NCBI GenBank assembly: GCA_024641855.1
Contig: JAHECG010000018.1
Span: forward strand, 1-38,576
Direction: 5' to 3'
From: Betaproteobacteria bacterium
Lineage (GTDB): Bacteria > Pseudomonadota > Gammaproteobacteria > Burkholderiales > Thiobacteraceae
Length of the DNA stretch: 38,576 bases
This document shows, in pieces, positions 8,168 to 18,823 of the stretch. The notes under the pieces are model-generated. The model ran no database searches and was not told where the DNA came from. It worked only from the letters and a program-made list of their open reading frames with translations. The position numbers and the translations under genes are program-made. Position 1 is the first letter of the stretch, and each line of letters begins with the position of its first letter.

Positions 8168-10318
8168 GTGTCCAACCTGCGTTATGTCGTAATTGCCTGT
8201 GTTGGCCTTGGTGCCGTGCTCTTGTATTTGCTTTCGCGCGCCAGTAGTAATACGGCCGCCTTCGGCGAGCATTACACGTTACTGATTGTATTAAACAGCT
8301 TACTGGCTGTTATCTTGGTTGGCCTTATTGCGTATCAAGTTTGGGTTGTCAGCAAACGGATACGGGCGCGTGTCTTTGGGGCGCGGCTGACTTTGCGCTT
8401 AATCATTTTGTTTGCCCTCATGGCTGTCGTACCAGGAACTTTAATTTATGGTGTTTCCGTGCAGTTTCTTACACGATCTATTGAGTCTTGGTTCGATGTT
8501 CGTGTGGACAGCGCTCTTGAGGGCGGCATTAATTTAGGTCGTAGCGTGCTTGATGCGCAACTACAGGATTTAGTGAAAAAATCCGAAGCGGCGGCTTTGT
8601 CGTTAGCTGACGAACCCGCAAATGCTCAATTTTCTGCTTTAAACCGGCTCCGTGAACAAACCGGCGTGCAGGAGGCCACTTTATTCTCCGCGCGTGGTCA
8701 GGTGTTAGCCTTTTCAAGTACTGAAACCAGCTCCTTATTACCCCAGTTTCCTTCGCCTTCCATTTTACGTACCGTGCGCGCGCAAAGGCCCTACAGCAGC
8801 ATCGAATCTTTGGGGGGGAAGGGACTCTATTTACGGGTCATTGTCCCCGTCAATGTATTATCCTTAAGCGAGGATATCCGCGTTTTACAATTATTGCATC
8901 CTGTGCCAACCAAAGTTGCGCGTGACGCTGAAGCAGTACAAGCAGTCTATCGTGATTACAAAGAATTGGCTTTTTCTCGTCATGGCTTAAATAAAATTTT
9001 TTCGTTAACGTTAACAATGACGCTGCTTTTCTCTTTGTTGTCAGCAGTTGCTTTAGCTTTTGTTCTTTCTCAACGGATGAGCGCTCCATTAGGATTATTG
9101 GCCGAAGGTACTCGTGCGGTTGCTAAAGGTGACTTCAGCCCTATGCAGCCGGTTAGAGCCCGTGATGAGTTAGGTCAACTAATGCAATCGTTTAATACCA
9201 TGACGCGGCAACTAGCTGAAGCAAGCTCTGTTGTTGAACATAAGCAGCACGAGCTTGAGGCCTCAAAAGGATATCTAGAAAGTATTCTTGCACACTTATC
9301 AAGCGGGGTCATTGCAGTCGATGAACGTTTTTTTGTTAAGAGTGCAAACCCAATTGCGATACAGTTATTAAGTCTCAATTCTGACCATTTTCGCGAGATT
9401 CGAATTTTTGATTGGGGCGAACACTTTCCTAAACTTAGTTCTTTTACGGAAGCGCTTTCTCGGCATCTTCGCAATGACGATCAGCGTGAATGGCTAGAGC
9501 AAATCGAAATTTCTACGGATGGTGGCCATAAAATTTTAATGGTTCGCGGTAGCCGTCTCCCGGCAACTATTGATAGTGGATACGTTGTCGTTTTCGATGA
9601 TATTACACATTTGATCCAAGCTCAGCGTGATGCAGCATGGGGCGAGGTTGCTCGACGGTTAGCGCATGAGATTAAAAATCCGTTAACGCCAATTCAGCTT
9701 TCCGCTGAGCGCTTGGCGCATAAATTATCTTCCAAGCTCGATAGCGTTTCTGCACAAATGTTAGAGCGATCGACGCGAACTATTGTAAATCAGGTGGCTG
9801 CTTTAAAAACAATGGTTGATGAGTTTAGCCAATATGCTCGGCAACCTTCTCTCAACTTACAATTATTAGATCTTAATTCTTTGGTAACAGAAGTTCTTAC
9901 GCTTTATGAGAATTCTCCCGTTCCAGTAAACACTTTCTTGGCAGAACATTTACCACTTATTAGTGGTGACCCTAAATTACTGCGTCAAGTTTTTCATAAC
10001 TTATTGCAAAATGCACAAGATGCGTTGGGCCACCAAACGGCTCCTTTTATTATGGTTCGCACTTCTATTGAAAACGGTGCTGTTTTACTCCGTGTTATTG
10101 ATAATGGGTGTGGCTTTCCTCCAGAAATCCTTACCCGGATTTTTGAGCCCTATGTAACCACAAAAACAAAAGGAACTGGTCTTGGATTAGCTATCGTGAA
10201 AAAAATTGTTGAGGAACATTTCGGACAAGTAGAAATTCGTAATTTAGATGAAGGTGGTGCCTGTGTTTGCGTAAAACTCCCTTTGCCATCATCTGCACAA
10301 TTATCTGAGGTTGTATGA
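8168..10318 (+). CDS. ntrY: NtrY-like sensor histidine kinase
   Basis: Membrane-bound sensor kinase of the NtrY type, partner of the response regulator encoded next. It starts at GTG 8168. In order: two N-terminal membrane segments (about residues 4-24 and 38-58), a third at about 78-98, a periplasmic sensor region (about 105-270), a fourth membrane segment (about 278-300), HAMP, PAS (YLESILAHLSSGVIAVDERF), then the kinase core. The H-box RRLAHEIKNPLTPIQLSAER places the phospho-accepting histidine at residue 500. The N-box NLLQNAQDAL, G1 DNGCGFPPE and G2 GTGLGLAIV are intact. The stop overlaps the ntrX start (ATGA). NtrY systems act in nitrogen, redox or envelope control; the signal here is unknown. 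Confidence 0.95.
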   Translation: MSNLRYVVIACVGLGAVLLYLLSRASSNTAAFGEHYTLLIVLNSLLAVILVGLIAYQVWVVSKRIRARVFGARLTLRLIILFALMAVVPGTLIYGVSVQFLTRSIESWFDVRVDSALEGGINLGRSVLDAQLQDLVKKSEAAALSLADEPANAQFSALNRLREQTGVQEATLFSARGQVLAFSSTETSSLLPQFPSPSILRTVRAQRPYSSIESLGGKGLYLRVIVPVNVLSLSEDIRVLQLLHPVPTKVARDAEAVQAVYRDYKELAFSRHGLNKIFSLTLTMTLLFSLLSAVALAFVLSQRMSAPLGLLAEGTRAVAKGDFSPMQPVRARDELGQLMQSFNTMTRQLAEASSVVEHKQHELEASKGYLESILAHLSSGVIAVDERFFVKSANPIAIQLLSLNSDHFREIRIFDWGEHFPKLSSFTEALSRHLRNDDQREWLEQIEISTDGGHKILMVRGSRLPATIDSGYVVVFDDITHLIQAQRDAAWGEVARRLAHEIKNPLTPIQLSAERLAHKLSSKLDSVSAQMLERSTRTIVNQVAALKTMVDEFSQYARQPSLNLQLLDLNSLVTEVLTLYENSPVPVNTFLAEHLPLISGDPKLLRQVFHNLLQNAQDALGHQTAPFIMVRTSIENGAVLLRVIDNGCGFPPEILTRIFEPYVTTKTKGTGLGLAIVKKIVEEHFGQVEIRNLDEGGACVCVKLPLPSSAQLSEVV

Positions 10319-11580
10319 GTAATATTTTAGTTGTTGATGATGAAGCCGGTATTCGAGAATTGTTGCAGGAAATTCTGGTTGATGAAGGTCATCAAGTCGT
10401 ATTGGCTGAAAACGCCGTATCTGCAAGAATTTCTTTTGACAGCAACCCACCGGATTTGGTTTTGCTTGATATCTGGATGCCAGACACAGATGGCATCACG
10501 TTGTTAAAGGAGTGGTCTTCTATCGGAAAACTTACCATGCCTGTGGTCATGATGTCTGGCCATGGCACAATTGATACTGCTGTCGAAGCAACTAAAATCG
10601 GTGCTTTTGATTTTTTGGAAAAGCCTATCGCTCTTCAAAAGCTTTTGCACACAGTCGGCCGGGCCCTTAAACATGGTACCGTTCGTAGCAAACCGCTTAG
10701 CGGTCTTTCTTCTTTAGGTAAAAGTGCCGTCATTATTGATTTACAAAATCGTTTGTTACAGGTTAGCCAAACCCGCGGCCCCGTTCTTCTTATTGGTGAA
10801 TCTGGATGTTATTTTGAGCTGGCCGCTCGTTCTTTACATTTAAACGATATTCCATGGATTGCTCCTGAGGATTTTTCCTGGCTTGCCAACAATCCCTTAG
10901 GCCTATTACACAATATTGATCGCTGTACTTTTTTCCTGAGTGAAGATTTGGCTAATTTAGGAAGACTTGAACAACGTGGTTTATCCTTGTTAATTTCTCG
11001 TTTGGATAAACTAGATTCTCGCTTAGTGTGTTGTACTAACCAAGCCTTACCTCGACTAGTCTCTGAAGGGAAATTTGATCCGGATTTATTTCAATCAATT
11101 AGCGGGCTAATAATTACTCTTCCTAGTTTGCGTGAACACCGTGAGGATATTCCCGAAATTTCTAAGCATTTATTATTAGCTTTTACTGATGCAAAAGAAA
11201 CCGCCAGCAGTAAATCTTTCAATATCGCTGCGCTTAATTTATTACGCCTTTATGATTGGCCTTTGAATTGGGCTGAGTTGCGTAATGTCATAAGAACTCT
11301 TGCTGTTACTTCTTTATCAGATGAAATTTCAGCGAACGACGTAAAGCGTGTACTTTCTCAATTTGATCTCGATAAAGTTGCTGTAAATTCTAATGATTTT
11401 AGTTTTGATATGCCGTTACGCGAAGCGCGTGACCATTTTGAGCGCTTATACTTTGAACACCATCTTGAGAAATCTTCCGGCAATATGAGCCGCATCGCTG
11501 ATGCAGTAGGTTTAGAGCGTACTCATTTATATCGTAAGCTTAAGCAGCTCGACATCAAATTTACGCGTAAAACTGATTAA
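10315..11580 (+). CDS. ntrX: NtrX-like response regulator with degenerate AAA+ domain
   Basis: The receiver domain (about 1-120) is complete: acidic pair Asp8-Asp9, phospho-acceptor Asp52 in LVLLDIWMPD, MMSGHG and EKPI. The C-terminal Fis-type HTH (NMSRIADAVGLERTHLYRKL) is also complete. The middle domain is eroded. The Walker A region reads GESGCYFELA (residues 161-170) with no GKE, the Walker B region reads CTFFLSEDLANL without the acidic pair, and no GAFTGA loop is present. The R-finger region FDPDLFQSISGLIITLPSLR is still recognisable. At 421 residues it is shorter than sigma-54 activators such as NtrC. It should bind DNA under NtrY control but probably cannot activate sigma-54 polymerase itself. 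Confidence 0.93.
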   Translation: MSNILVVDDEAGIRELLQEILVDEGHQVVLAENAVSARISFDSNPPDLVLLDIWMPDTDGITLLKEWSSIGKLTMPVVMMSGHGTIDTAVEATKIGAFDFLEKPIALQKLLHTVGRALKHGTVRSKPLSGLSSLGKSAVIIDLQNRLLQVSQTRGPVLLIGESGCYFELAARSLHLNDIPWIAPEDFSWLANNPLGLLHNIDRCTFFLSEDLANLGRLEQRGLSLLISRLDKLDSRLVCCTNQALPRLVSEGKFDPDLFQSISGLIITLPSLREHREDIPEISKHLLLAFTDAKETASSKSFNIAALNLLRLYDWPLNWAELRNVIRTLAVTSLSDEISANDVKRVLSQFDLDKVAVNSNDFSFDMPLREARDHFERLYFEHHLEKSSGNMSRIADAVGLERTHLYRKLKQLDIKFTRKTD

Positions 11581-11706
11581 TTGCTTATATATTCTTCGCT
11601 ATCTCAAACCCTTTAACTTCTGATGGTTAAGTTGCTATTGCTGTTTTAGCGCTAGCCGCGTTTGTTTTGGTAATAGCCATTTGTGGCAAAATACATGGCA
11701 TAACGC

Positions 11707-11712
11707 TATAAT
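11707..11712 (+). promoter_or_regulatory. -10 element (TATAAT) upstream of phosphoribulokinase
   Basis: A perfect TATAAT lies 35 bases before the prk start codon. The best -35 candidate, TTGTGG at 11681-11686, has a long 20-base spacing, so activator help is likely. CbbR-type control would be usual for this gene, but I could not recognise its operator. A GGGAG ribosome binding site sits before the ATG. Confidence 0.5.
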
Positions 11713-11746
11713 TTCCCGTTTCGTTTCGTTCTTTTAGGGAGTTAAC

Positions 11747-12628
11747 ATGTCTGCAAAGCACCCCGTCATTGCAGTTACGGGATCATCCGGGTCGGGAACG
11801 ACTACGGTTAAACGCGCGTTTGAACATATTTTTCGGCGCGAGAATTTAAGTGCCTTGGTTGTTGAGGGTGATAGTTTTCATAGCCTAGACCGTAAAGCTT
11901 TTAAAGCCGCTGTTGCCAACGCCGAGAAAACCCGCACAGTCGCCCCCTCTCATTTTGGTCCAGAAGCTAATCACTTTGATTTAATTGAAAAGTCTTTTAA
12001 GGACTATAGCGCTAAAGGCGAATGCCAGCGCCGCTATTATCTCCATAATGACGAAGAGGCTCGTCCTTTTAATCAAGAGTCGGGGACATTTACGCCATGG
12101 GAAAAGGTTGGAAAAGGAACGGATATCCTTTTCTATGAAGGTTTGCATGGCGGGGTGGTTGCCGGCAAAGTAGATGCCGCAAAACATGTCGATTTGCTCG
12201 TTGGTGTGGTACCAATTGTCAATCTTGAATGGATTCAAAAAATCCATCGTGATGCTGCTGAGCGCGGTTATTCACCAGACGTTATTGTTGATACTATTTT
12301 GCGCCGTATGCCTGACTATGTGCATTATATTACGCCGCAGTTTTCTCGTACCCATATCAACTTCCAACGCGTACCAACGGTTGATACCTCCAACCCTTTT
12401 ATTGCCCGCGATATTCCAACGCCGGATGAAAGCTTCGTCGTCATTCACTTTAGCGATCCCGTTCGGGATCAGGTGGATTTTCCCTATCTGCTAAATATGA
12501 TTCACGATTCTTTTATGTCGCGTCCTAATACCATTGTGGTGCCAGGTGGAAAAATGGGATTTGCAATGGAGGTTATTATCACTCCAATGATCCATGAAAT
12601 GGTTGCAAAGAAGAGAAAAGCCAAGTAA
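11747..12628 (+). CDS. prkB: phosphoribulokinase (bacterial type)
   Basis: Phosphorylates ribulose-5-phosphate with ATP to ribulose-1,5-bisphosphate, the Rubisco substrate, and marks a Calvin-Benson cycle. The 293-residue protein has the length of the bacterial allosteric class. The P-loop TGSSGSGTTTVKRAF lies at residues 11-25. VEGDSFHSLDR, the HFGPEANHFD segment, FYEGLHGGVV and VVPIVNLEWIQKIHRD are characteristic. No other cbb gene is adjacent; the gene stands alone between ntrX (166 bases upstream) and the convergent gyrB. Its own promoter and terminator are visible. Confidence 0.97.
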   Translation: MSAKHPVIAVTGSSGSGTTTVKRAFEHIFRRENLSALVVEGDSFHSLDRKAFKAAVANAEKTRTVAPSHFGPEANHFDLIEKSFKDYSAKGECQRRYYLHNDEEARPFNQESGTFTPWEKVGKGTDILFYEGLHGGVVAGKVDAAKHVDLLVGVVPIVNLEWIQKIHRDAAERGYSPDVIVDTILRRMPDYVHYITPQFSRTHINFQRVPTVDTSNPFIARDIPTPDESFVVIHFSDPVRDQVDFPYLLNMIHDSFMSRPNTIVVPGGKMGFAMEVIITPMIHEMVAKKRKAK

Positions 12629-12640
12629 TTGTAGCTAAGA

Positions 12641-12669
12641 AAAAGGGTCGCAAAAGCGGCCCTTTTTTG
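12641..12669. terminator. bidirectional terminator between prkB and gyrB
   Basis: Hairpin AAAGGGTCGC-AAAA-GCGGCCCTTT with one G-T wobble pair, followed by a T run on the plus strand and preceded by an A run. It can therefore stop both prkB transcripts and converging gyrB transcripts. It lies in the 53-base gap between the two stop codons. Confidence 0.9.
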
Positions 12670-12681
12670 TTTCTTTAGTTT

Positions 12682-15189
<2,508 letters not shown>

Positions 15190-15200
15190 TTATTACTCTC

Positions 15201-15216
15201 TGTTTCACGTGAAACA
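15201..15216. promoter_or_regulatory. parS: parS centromere-like site
   Basis: The 16-base perfect palindrome TGTTTCACGTGAAACA is identical to the canonical chromosomal parS recognised by ParB. It fills most of the 27-base gap between gyrB and dnaN and abuts the dnaN stop codon. ParB and ParA are encoded about 11 kb to the right. It is the only full match I found in the window. Confidence 0.95.
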
Positions 15217-16323
15217 CTAAATTCTCATCGGCATAACAACATACTTAAATGTATGGTTGCCAGGTAAAGTAAATACGCCACTACTATTTGAATCACCGAA
15301 AGAACATTCAACATCTTGACTATTTGAATTATTTAATACGTCTAGTAAATAACTGACATTAAATCCAATATCAATGGGGTCGCCATCATATTTAATCTCG
15401 ACTTCTTCTTGGGCTTCTTCCTGTTCGCTATTACTAGAAATAATACTAACGCTGTCCTTCGTTAAAACCATTCTAATCCCACGAAATTTTTCATTACTTA
15501 AGATTGCCGCGCGTTGTAAAGCTTGCAAAAGAGTAATTCGGTCTACTGTAAAACTATTACTATAAGCTGCCGGTATAACTTTGGTGTAATCAGGAAACTT
15601 ACCTTCTACTATTTTCGAGTTTAGCGAAACATTGTTAAAAGAAAACTTTATTTGGCTCTTTCCTATTTCTACTTCTACAGATTCATCACTATCTGTTAAA
15701 AGCCGCAACAATTCCATTACCGTTTTTCTAGGAACAATTACCTCAGTGTTGACGTTTCCCGTCTCCAGATCGGCTTCCGCGTAACTCAATCGATGTCCGT
15801 CCGTGGCAACAACTCGGATTTTCCCATCGTTTAAAACAACAAGCATCCCATTGAGATAATAACGAATGTCTTGTTGTGCCATCGCGAATTGAACTTGATT
15901 TAATAAACTTCTCAATATTTTTTGCGATATTTTTATCGATTGCTCATTTCCATCACCAGTAGGGAATTTAGGGAAATCATCCGCCGGTAAGGTTTGTAAA
16001 TTAAAACGGCTTTTTCCGGCCTTTACTAAAATCTTACTATCTATTTGATCTAGCGTAATTTTTGTACTTTCAGCTAGAGCACGAAGGATATCTTGAAGCT
16101 TTTTTGCAGAAGTCGTGACGGCAAATTCACCCTCAAACTTAACTTCACTGGAAGCGGCCCTAACTTGGATCTCTAAATCCGTAGCTGTAAAGGAAAGAAT
16201 ATTATCCTTTCCTTCAAGCAAAACATTTGAAAGGATTGGGAGCGTGTGCCTTCTTTCAACAATACCCGTTACAGACTGTAATGTTTTTAATAAAGCTTCC
16301 CGATCTGTTTTAACTAATAGCAT
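15217..16323 (-). CDS. dnaN: DNA polymerase III beta subunit (sliding clamp)
   Basis: Ring-shaped homodimeric clamp that tethers DNA polymerase III. The 368-residue protein has the three tandem clamp folds. It starts MLLVKTDREALLKTLQSVTG and carries RRHTLPILSNVLLE, RYYLNGMLVVL, VATDGHRLSYAEADL and the typical C-terminal YVVMPMRI. The start ATG 16323 has AAGGAA upstream. It follows dnaA after a 201-base AT-rich spacer with DnaA boxes and precedes gyrB across the parS site. Confidence 0.98.
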   Translation of the reverse strand: MLLVKTDREALLKTLQSVTGIVERRHTLPILSNVLLEGKDNILSFTATDLEIQVRAASSEVKFEGEFAVTTSAKKLQDILRALAESTKITLDQIDSKILVKAGKSRFNLQTLPADDFPKFPTGDGNEQSIKISQKILRSLLNQVQFAMAQQDIRYYLNGMLVVLNDGKIRVVATDGHRLSYAEADLETGNVNTEVIVPRKTVMELLRLLTDSDESVEVEIGKSQIKFSFNNVSLNSKIVEGKFPDYTKVIPAAYSNSFTVDRITLLQALQRAAILSNEKFRGIRMVLTKDSVSIISSNSEQEEAQEEVEIKYDGDPIDIGFNVSYLLDVLNNSNSQDVECSFGDSNSSGVFTLPGNHTFKYVVMPMRI

Positions 16324-16419
16324 TGTATATTCCTTATAATAGTAGTTAATAACACTACCAATTATTTTGTATAATAAATATTTCTATTTATAAACAATAA
16401 TATAAACAAAAAAACAGGC

Positions 16420-16428
16420 TGTGGATAA
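16420..16428 (-). promoter_or_regulatory. DnaA box (perfect)
   Basis: TGTGGATAA on the plus strand is the exact reverse complement of the consensus TTATCCACA. It sits directly beside the AT-rich tract. Confidence 0.85.
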
Positions 16429-16452
16429 AATCTGTTCAATTTTTTATTAAGT

Positions 16453-16461
16453 TATGGATAA
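16453..16461 (-). promoter_or_regulatory. DnaA box (8/9)
   Basis: TATGGATAA reads TTATCCATA on the minus strand, one mismatch from the consensus. It lies 24 bases from the perfect box at 16420 and in the same orientation. Confidence 0.6.
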
Positions 16462-16509
16462 ACTAAAAACTTTAGAAAAGTTAATGCTTATTAACAAATA
16501 CATTAGTAC

Positions 16510-16518
16510 TTATCCACA
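16510..16518 (+). promoter_or_regulatory. DnaA box (perfect), opposite orientation
   Basis: TTATCCACA on the plus strand, seven bases beyond the dnaA stop codon and in opposite orientation to the other two boxes of this spacer. Confidence 0.85.
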
Positions 16519-16524
16519 ATAGTT

Positions 16525-17877
16525 TTAGCTGCGTAACGCTTGCATTAAGAAATTAAAGTCTTTTTCCATAATTGGATCAATATTTCTAAGCTCTTCAATC
16601 TTGCGGCAAGCATGAATAACCGTTGTATGGTCCCTACCGCCAAAAGCATCACCAATTACAGGTAAACTCAATTGCGTTAATTCTTTTGCTAAAGCCATCG
16701 CAAGTTGCCGAGGACGTGCAACAATTCGTGTACGTTTTTTTGAATACATTTCAGCAACTTTAATTTTGTAATAATCAGCTACGGTTTTTTGAATATTATC
16801 AATGGATATTTGCCTCATTTGAACCGCCAAAAGATCTTTTAAAGCCTCTTTTGCAAGATCTAAACTAATTGGATGACCGGTAAATCTCGAAAAGGCAAGA
16901 ACGCGTTTAAGCGCCCCCTCTAATTCTCTAACGTTGGACTGTATCTGTTTAGCAACGAAAAAGGCGACATTTTCATCTAAAATAATTTTGTCTAAGGCCG
17001 CTTTTTTAATGAGAATAGCAACCCGCATCTCTAATTCAGGGGGTTCAACCGCAACCGTAAGGCCCCAACCAAAACGAGAAACAAGACGATCTTCAATACC
17101 CTGCATTTCTCGGGGATATGTATCGCACGTGATAATAACTTGCTTATGGCCCTCAGTTAATGCATTAAATGCATAAAAGAACTCTTCTTGAGTACGATTT
17201 TTTCCAGCAAAAAACTGAATATCATCAATAAGAAGCAAATCTAGTGAATGATAATATCGTTTAAAATCATTAAATGATTTATGTTGATAAGCGCGAACAA
17301 CATCAGATACATAACGCTCTGCATGGATGTAACTAATTTTAGCGCTTCGGTTTTGCTCGTAAACTAAGTTACCTATAGCTTGTATTAGATGTGTTTTACC
17401 TAGTCCAACACCGCCATAAACAAATAAAGGGTTGTACGCAGTACCTGGATTTTCGGCAACTTGTAGCGCCGCAGCACGGGCAAGTTGATTAGCCTTTCCA
17501 GGTACAAAACTAGAAAAGGTAAATAAAGGATTTAAACCAGACTGATTTGTTTTTGAAGAAGTAACAAGATTTGGAAAAGCTTTAGTTGGAGGTTCGGTAG
17601 GAATGGATACCGCAGGAGGCGCGTTTATAACCAAACTCGTATTTTCTTCAAGCCGTAACAAAACTGGCGTAATTGTGCCGAAATTTTGTTCAGCAAAAGA
17701 CTCGATTCGTTCCAAGAACTTTTCTTTAACCCATTGCAGCACAAAACGATTAGGCGCTAATAATACGATGGCATCATCTACAGAAGAAATGCGTAAAGGT
17801 TTAATCCACGTATTAAACTGTTGAATTGTCAAGTCATTTTTAAATTGAGCAAGACAAAACCGCCAGAAATCTTCCAT
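16525..17877 (-). CDS. dnaA: chromosomal replication initiator protein DnaA
   Basis: AAA+ initiator that binds DnaA boxes and melts oriC. In the 450-residue protein, domain I (about 1-75; [21 protein letters not shown]) is followed by a short domain II linker (about 80-115). The ATPase carries Walker [11 protein letters not shown] (155-164), Walker [11 protein letters not shown] and the Arg-bearing [14 protein letters not shown]. Domain IV ends with the DNA-binding signature [17 protein letters not shown]. Somewhat short, mainly because of a reduced domain II. Divergent from rpmH; DnaA boxes on both sides suggest autoregulation. Confidence 0.98.
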   Translation of the reverse strand: MEDFWRFCLAQFKNDLTIQQFNTWIKPLRISSVDDAIVLLAPNRFVLQWVKEKFLERIESFAEQNFGTITPVLLRLEENTSLVINAPPAVSIPTEPPTKAFPNLVTSSKTNQSGLNPLFTFSSFVPGKANQLARAAALQVAENPGTAYNPLFVYGGVGLGKTHLIQAIGNLVYEQNRSAKISYIHAERYVSDVVRAYQHKSFNDFKRYYHSLDLLLIDDIQFFAGKNRTQEEFFYAFNALTEGHKQVIITCDTYPREMQGIEDRLVSRFGWGLTVAVEPPELEMRVAILIKKAALDKIILDENVAFFVAKQIQSNVRELEGALKRVLAFSRFTGHPISLDLAKEALKDLLAVQMRQISIDNIQKTVADYYKIKVAEMYSKKRTRIVARPRQLAMALAKELTQLSLPVIGDAFGGRDHTTVIHACRKIEELRNIDPIMEKDFNFLMQALRS

Positions 17878-17978
17878 TTAAAAAACCCAAACAAATTAAA
17901 AAGACAGAGAAAATATTATTTATTGAAAGCAGCGGGTGAATAGAAAATCATTAATCATTTTATCCCTTTCTTCTAAAG

Positions 17979-17987
17979 TTATCCACA
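17979..17987 (+). promoter_or_regulatory. DnaA box (perfect)
   Basis: TTATCCACA on the plus strand, 22 bases before the -35 element of rpmH and 102 bases from the dnaA start. It may couple dnaA and rpmH transcription to DnaA level. Confidence 0.85.
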
Positions 17988-18008
17988 GGCAATAGAAACA
18001 ATTTAACC

Positions 18009-18038
18009 TTGACACTGGATAGGTAAAAAAGGTTAAAT
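18009..18038 (+). promoter_or_regulatory. sigma-70 promoter of rpmH operon
   Basis: Perfect -35 TTGACA (18009-18014), an 18-base spacer and a 4/6 -10 TTAAAT (18033-18038). About 40 bases separate it from the rpmH start codon. A strong promoter is expected for the L34 gene and may serve the genes down to mnmE. Confidence 0.7.
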
Positions 18039-18078
18039 AACAGGTTTTCTGATTCAAGTTTATTTCTGAAGGAACACC

Positions 18079-18213
18079 ATGAAACGCACTTTTCAACCAT
18101 CAGTAATTCGTCGCTTACGGACGCATGGCTTCCTTGTACGTATGCGTTCAAAAAATGGACGAGCAGTAATAAATGCCCGGAGAGCGAAAGGGCGCAAAAG
18201 CCTTTCCGTTTAA
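18079..18213 (+). CDS. rpmH: 50S ribosomal protein L34
   Basis: A 44-residue, highly basic protein of the large ribosomal subunit. It opens [18 protein letters not shown], continues with [20 protein letters not shown] and ends KSLSV. Length and sequence are those of the L34 family. A GGA element precedes the ATG. It heads the rpmH-rnpA-yidD-yidC-mnmE series, transcribed away from dnaA on the leading strand. Confidence 0.98.
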   Translation: MKRTFQPSVIRRLRTHGFLVRMRSKNGRAVINARRAKGRKSLSV

Positions 18214-18238
18214 AGAAATTAGCATTTAGGCGGCATTA

Positions 18239-18613
18239 ATGCTTGGCGAAAAAACCGCCAAAAAGGCAAAATTCAAAAAGCAAAGCCATTTAAGAAAAGC
18301 GGACGAAATATCGTCCGTTTTTGATTTTAAATGTCGTGTTGCGAGTCCACACTTTGTCATATTGGGAAAACCGAACAATTTAGCTTGTTCTCGTTTAGCA
18401 GTAATGGTGCCAAAGCGAACAAACAAATTAGCAGTACGAAGAAATTACATGCGCAGACTATTGCGCGAATATTTTCGTAAAAACGTTGAAAATTTAGGAT
18501 CTCTAGATTTAGTGATAAGAGTAACGAGGACCTACAAATCTTCGGATTTTGAAGAAGTAATCGCAGAAATTTCGCATACCTTGAATAAACTGAGCAAATG
18601 TCGCGAATTTTAG
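18239..18613 (+). CDS. rnpA: ribonuclease P protein component
   Basis: Protein cofactor of RNase P, which matures the 5' ends of tRNAs. The 124-residue basic protein shows the family core: [17 protein letters not shown], then [19 protein letters not shown] and the RNR-type helix [17 protein letters not shown]. The start ATG 18239 follows an AGGCGG ribosome binding site. About eight lysine-rich residues precede the usual family start. It lies 25 bases after rpmH, and its last 16 bases overlap yidD. Confidence 0.96.
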   Translation: MLGEKTAKKAKFKKQSHLRKADEISSVFDFKCRVASPHFVILGKPNNLACSRLAVMVPKRTNKLAVRRNYMRRLLREYFRKNVENLGSLDLVIRVTRTYKSSDFEEVIAEISHTLNKLSKCREF

Positions 18614-18813
18614 ATTTAATATTGAGAGCCTACCAATATTTATTAAGCCCAATGCTCGGTTCAAACTGTAGATTTACGCCAAGTTGTTCTCAATACGCTC
18701 GAGAAGCGATTCAACAAAGAGGCCCAAGTATTGGGCTGTTACTAAGTATTAATAGGCTGTGTCGTTGTCATCCTTGGTGCAAGGGTGGCTACGATCCGGT
18801 TCCGAAAAAATAA
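18598..18813 (+). CDS. yidD: membrane protein insertion efficiency factor YidD
   Basis: Small membrane-associated protein thought to assist YidC-dependent insertion. The 71 residues begin [20 protein letters not shown], an amphipathic helix, and carry the family motif [11 protein letters not shown] with its cysteines, then [17 protein letters not shown]. The start overlaps the end of rnpA by 16 bases and yidC begins 10 bases after the stop, so all three are probably coupled. Confidence 0.97.
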   Translation: MSRILDLILRAYQYLLSPMLGSNCRFTPSCSQYAREAIQQRGPSIGLLLSINRLCRCHPWCKGGYDPVPKK

Positions 18814-18823
18814 AGAAGAGTTT

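Larger units (their letters stand above)
16324..16524. other. oriC: probable oriC segment between dnaN and dnaA
   Basis: A 201-base spacer with two perfect and one 8/9 DnaA boxes. Positions 16361-16415 are almost pure A/T and could serve as the unwinding element. Reading the minus strand from the box at 16420-16428, the order is box, short GC-containing spacer (GCCTG), then the AT-rich tract, as expected for a DnaA-driven unwinding module. The copy of TAGTAG at 16340-16345 is a weak candidate for DnaA-trio repeats. The base-composition switch and the divergent leading-strand genes around this point support an origin here or just beyond dnaA. Confidence 0.7.
17878..18078. other. dnaA-rpmH divergent intergenic region
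   Basis: AT-rich 201-base spacer holding one perfect DnaA box (17979-17987) and the rpmH promoter (18009-18038). In many betaproteobacteria the origin lies between rpmH and dnaA, so this spacer may be part of a bipartite oriC. It has fewer boxes than the dnaN-dnaA spacer. Confidence 0.6.

Noticed and set aside
18785-18823. Thirteen-codon N-terminal extension of YidC
   Set aside because: It overlaps yidD, has no ribosome binding site, and would precede the conserved membrane anchor that starts at 18824.
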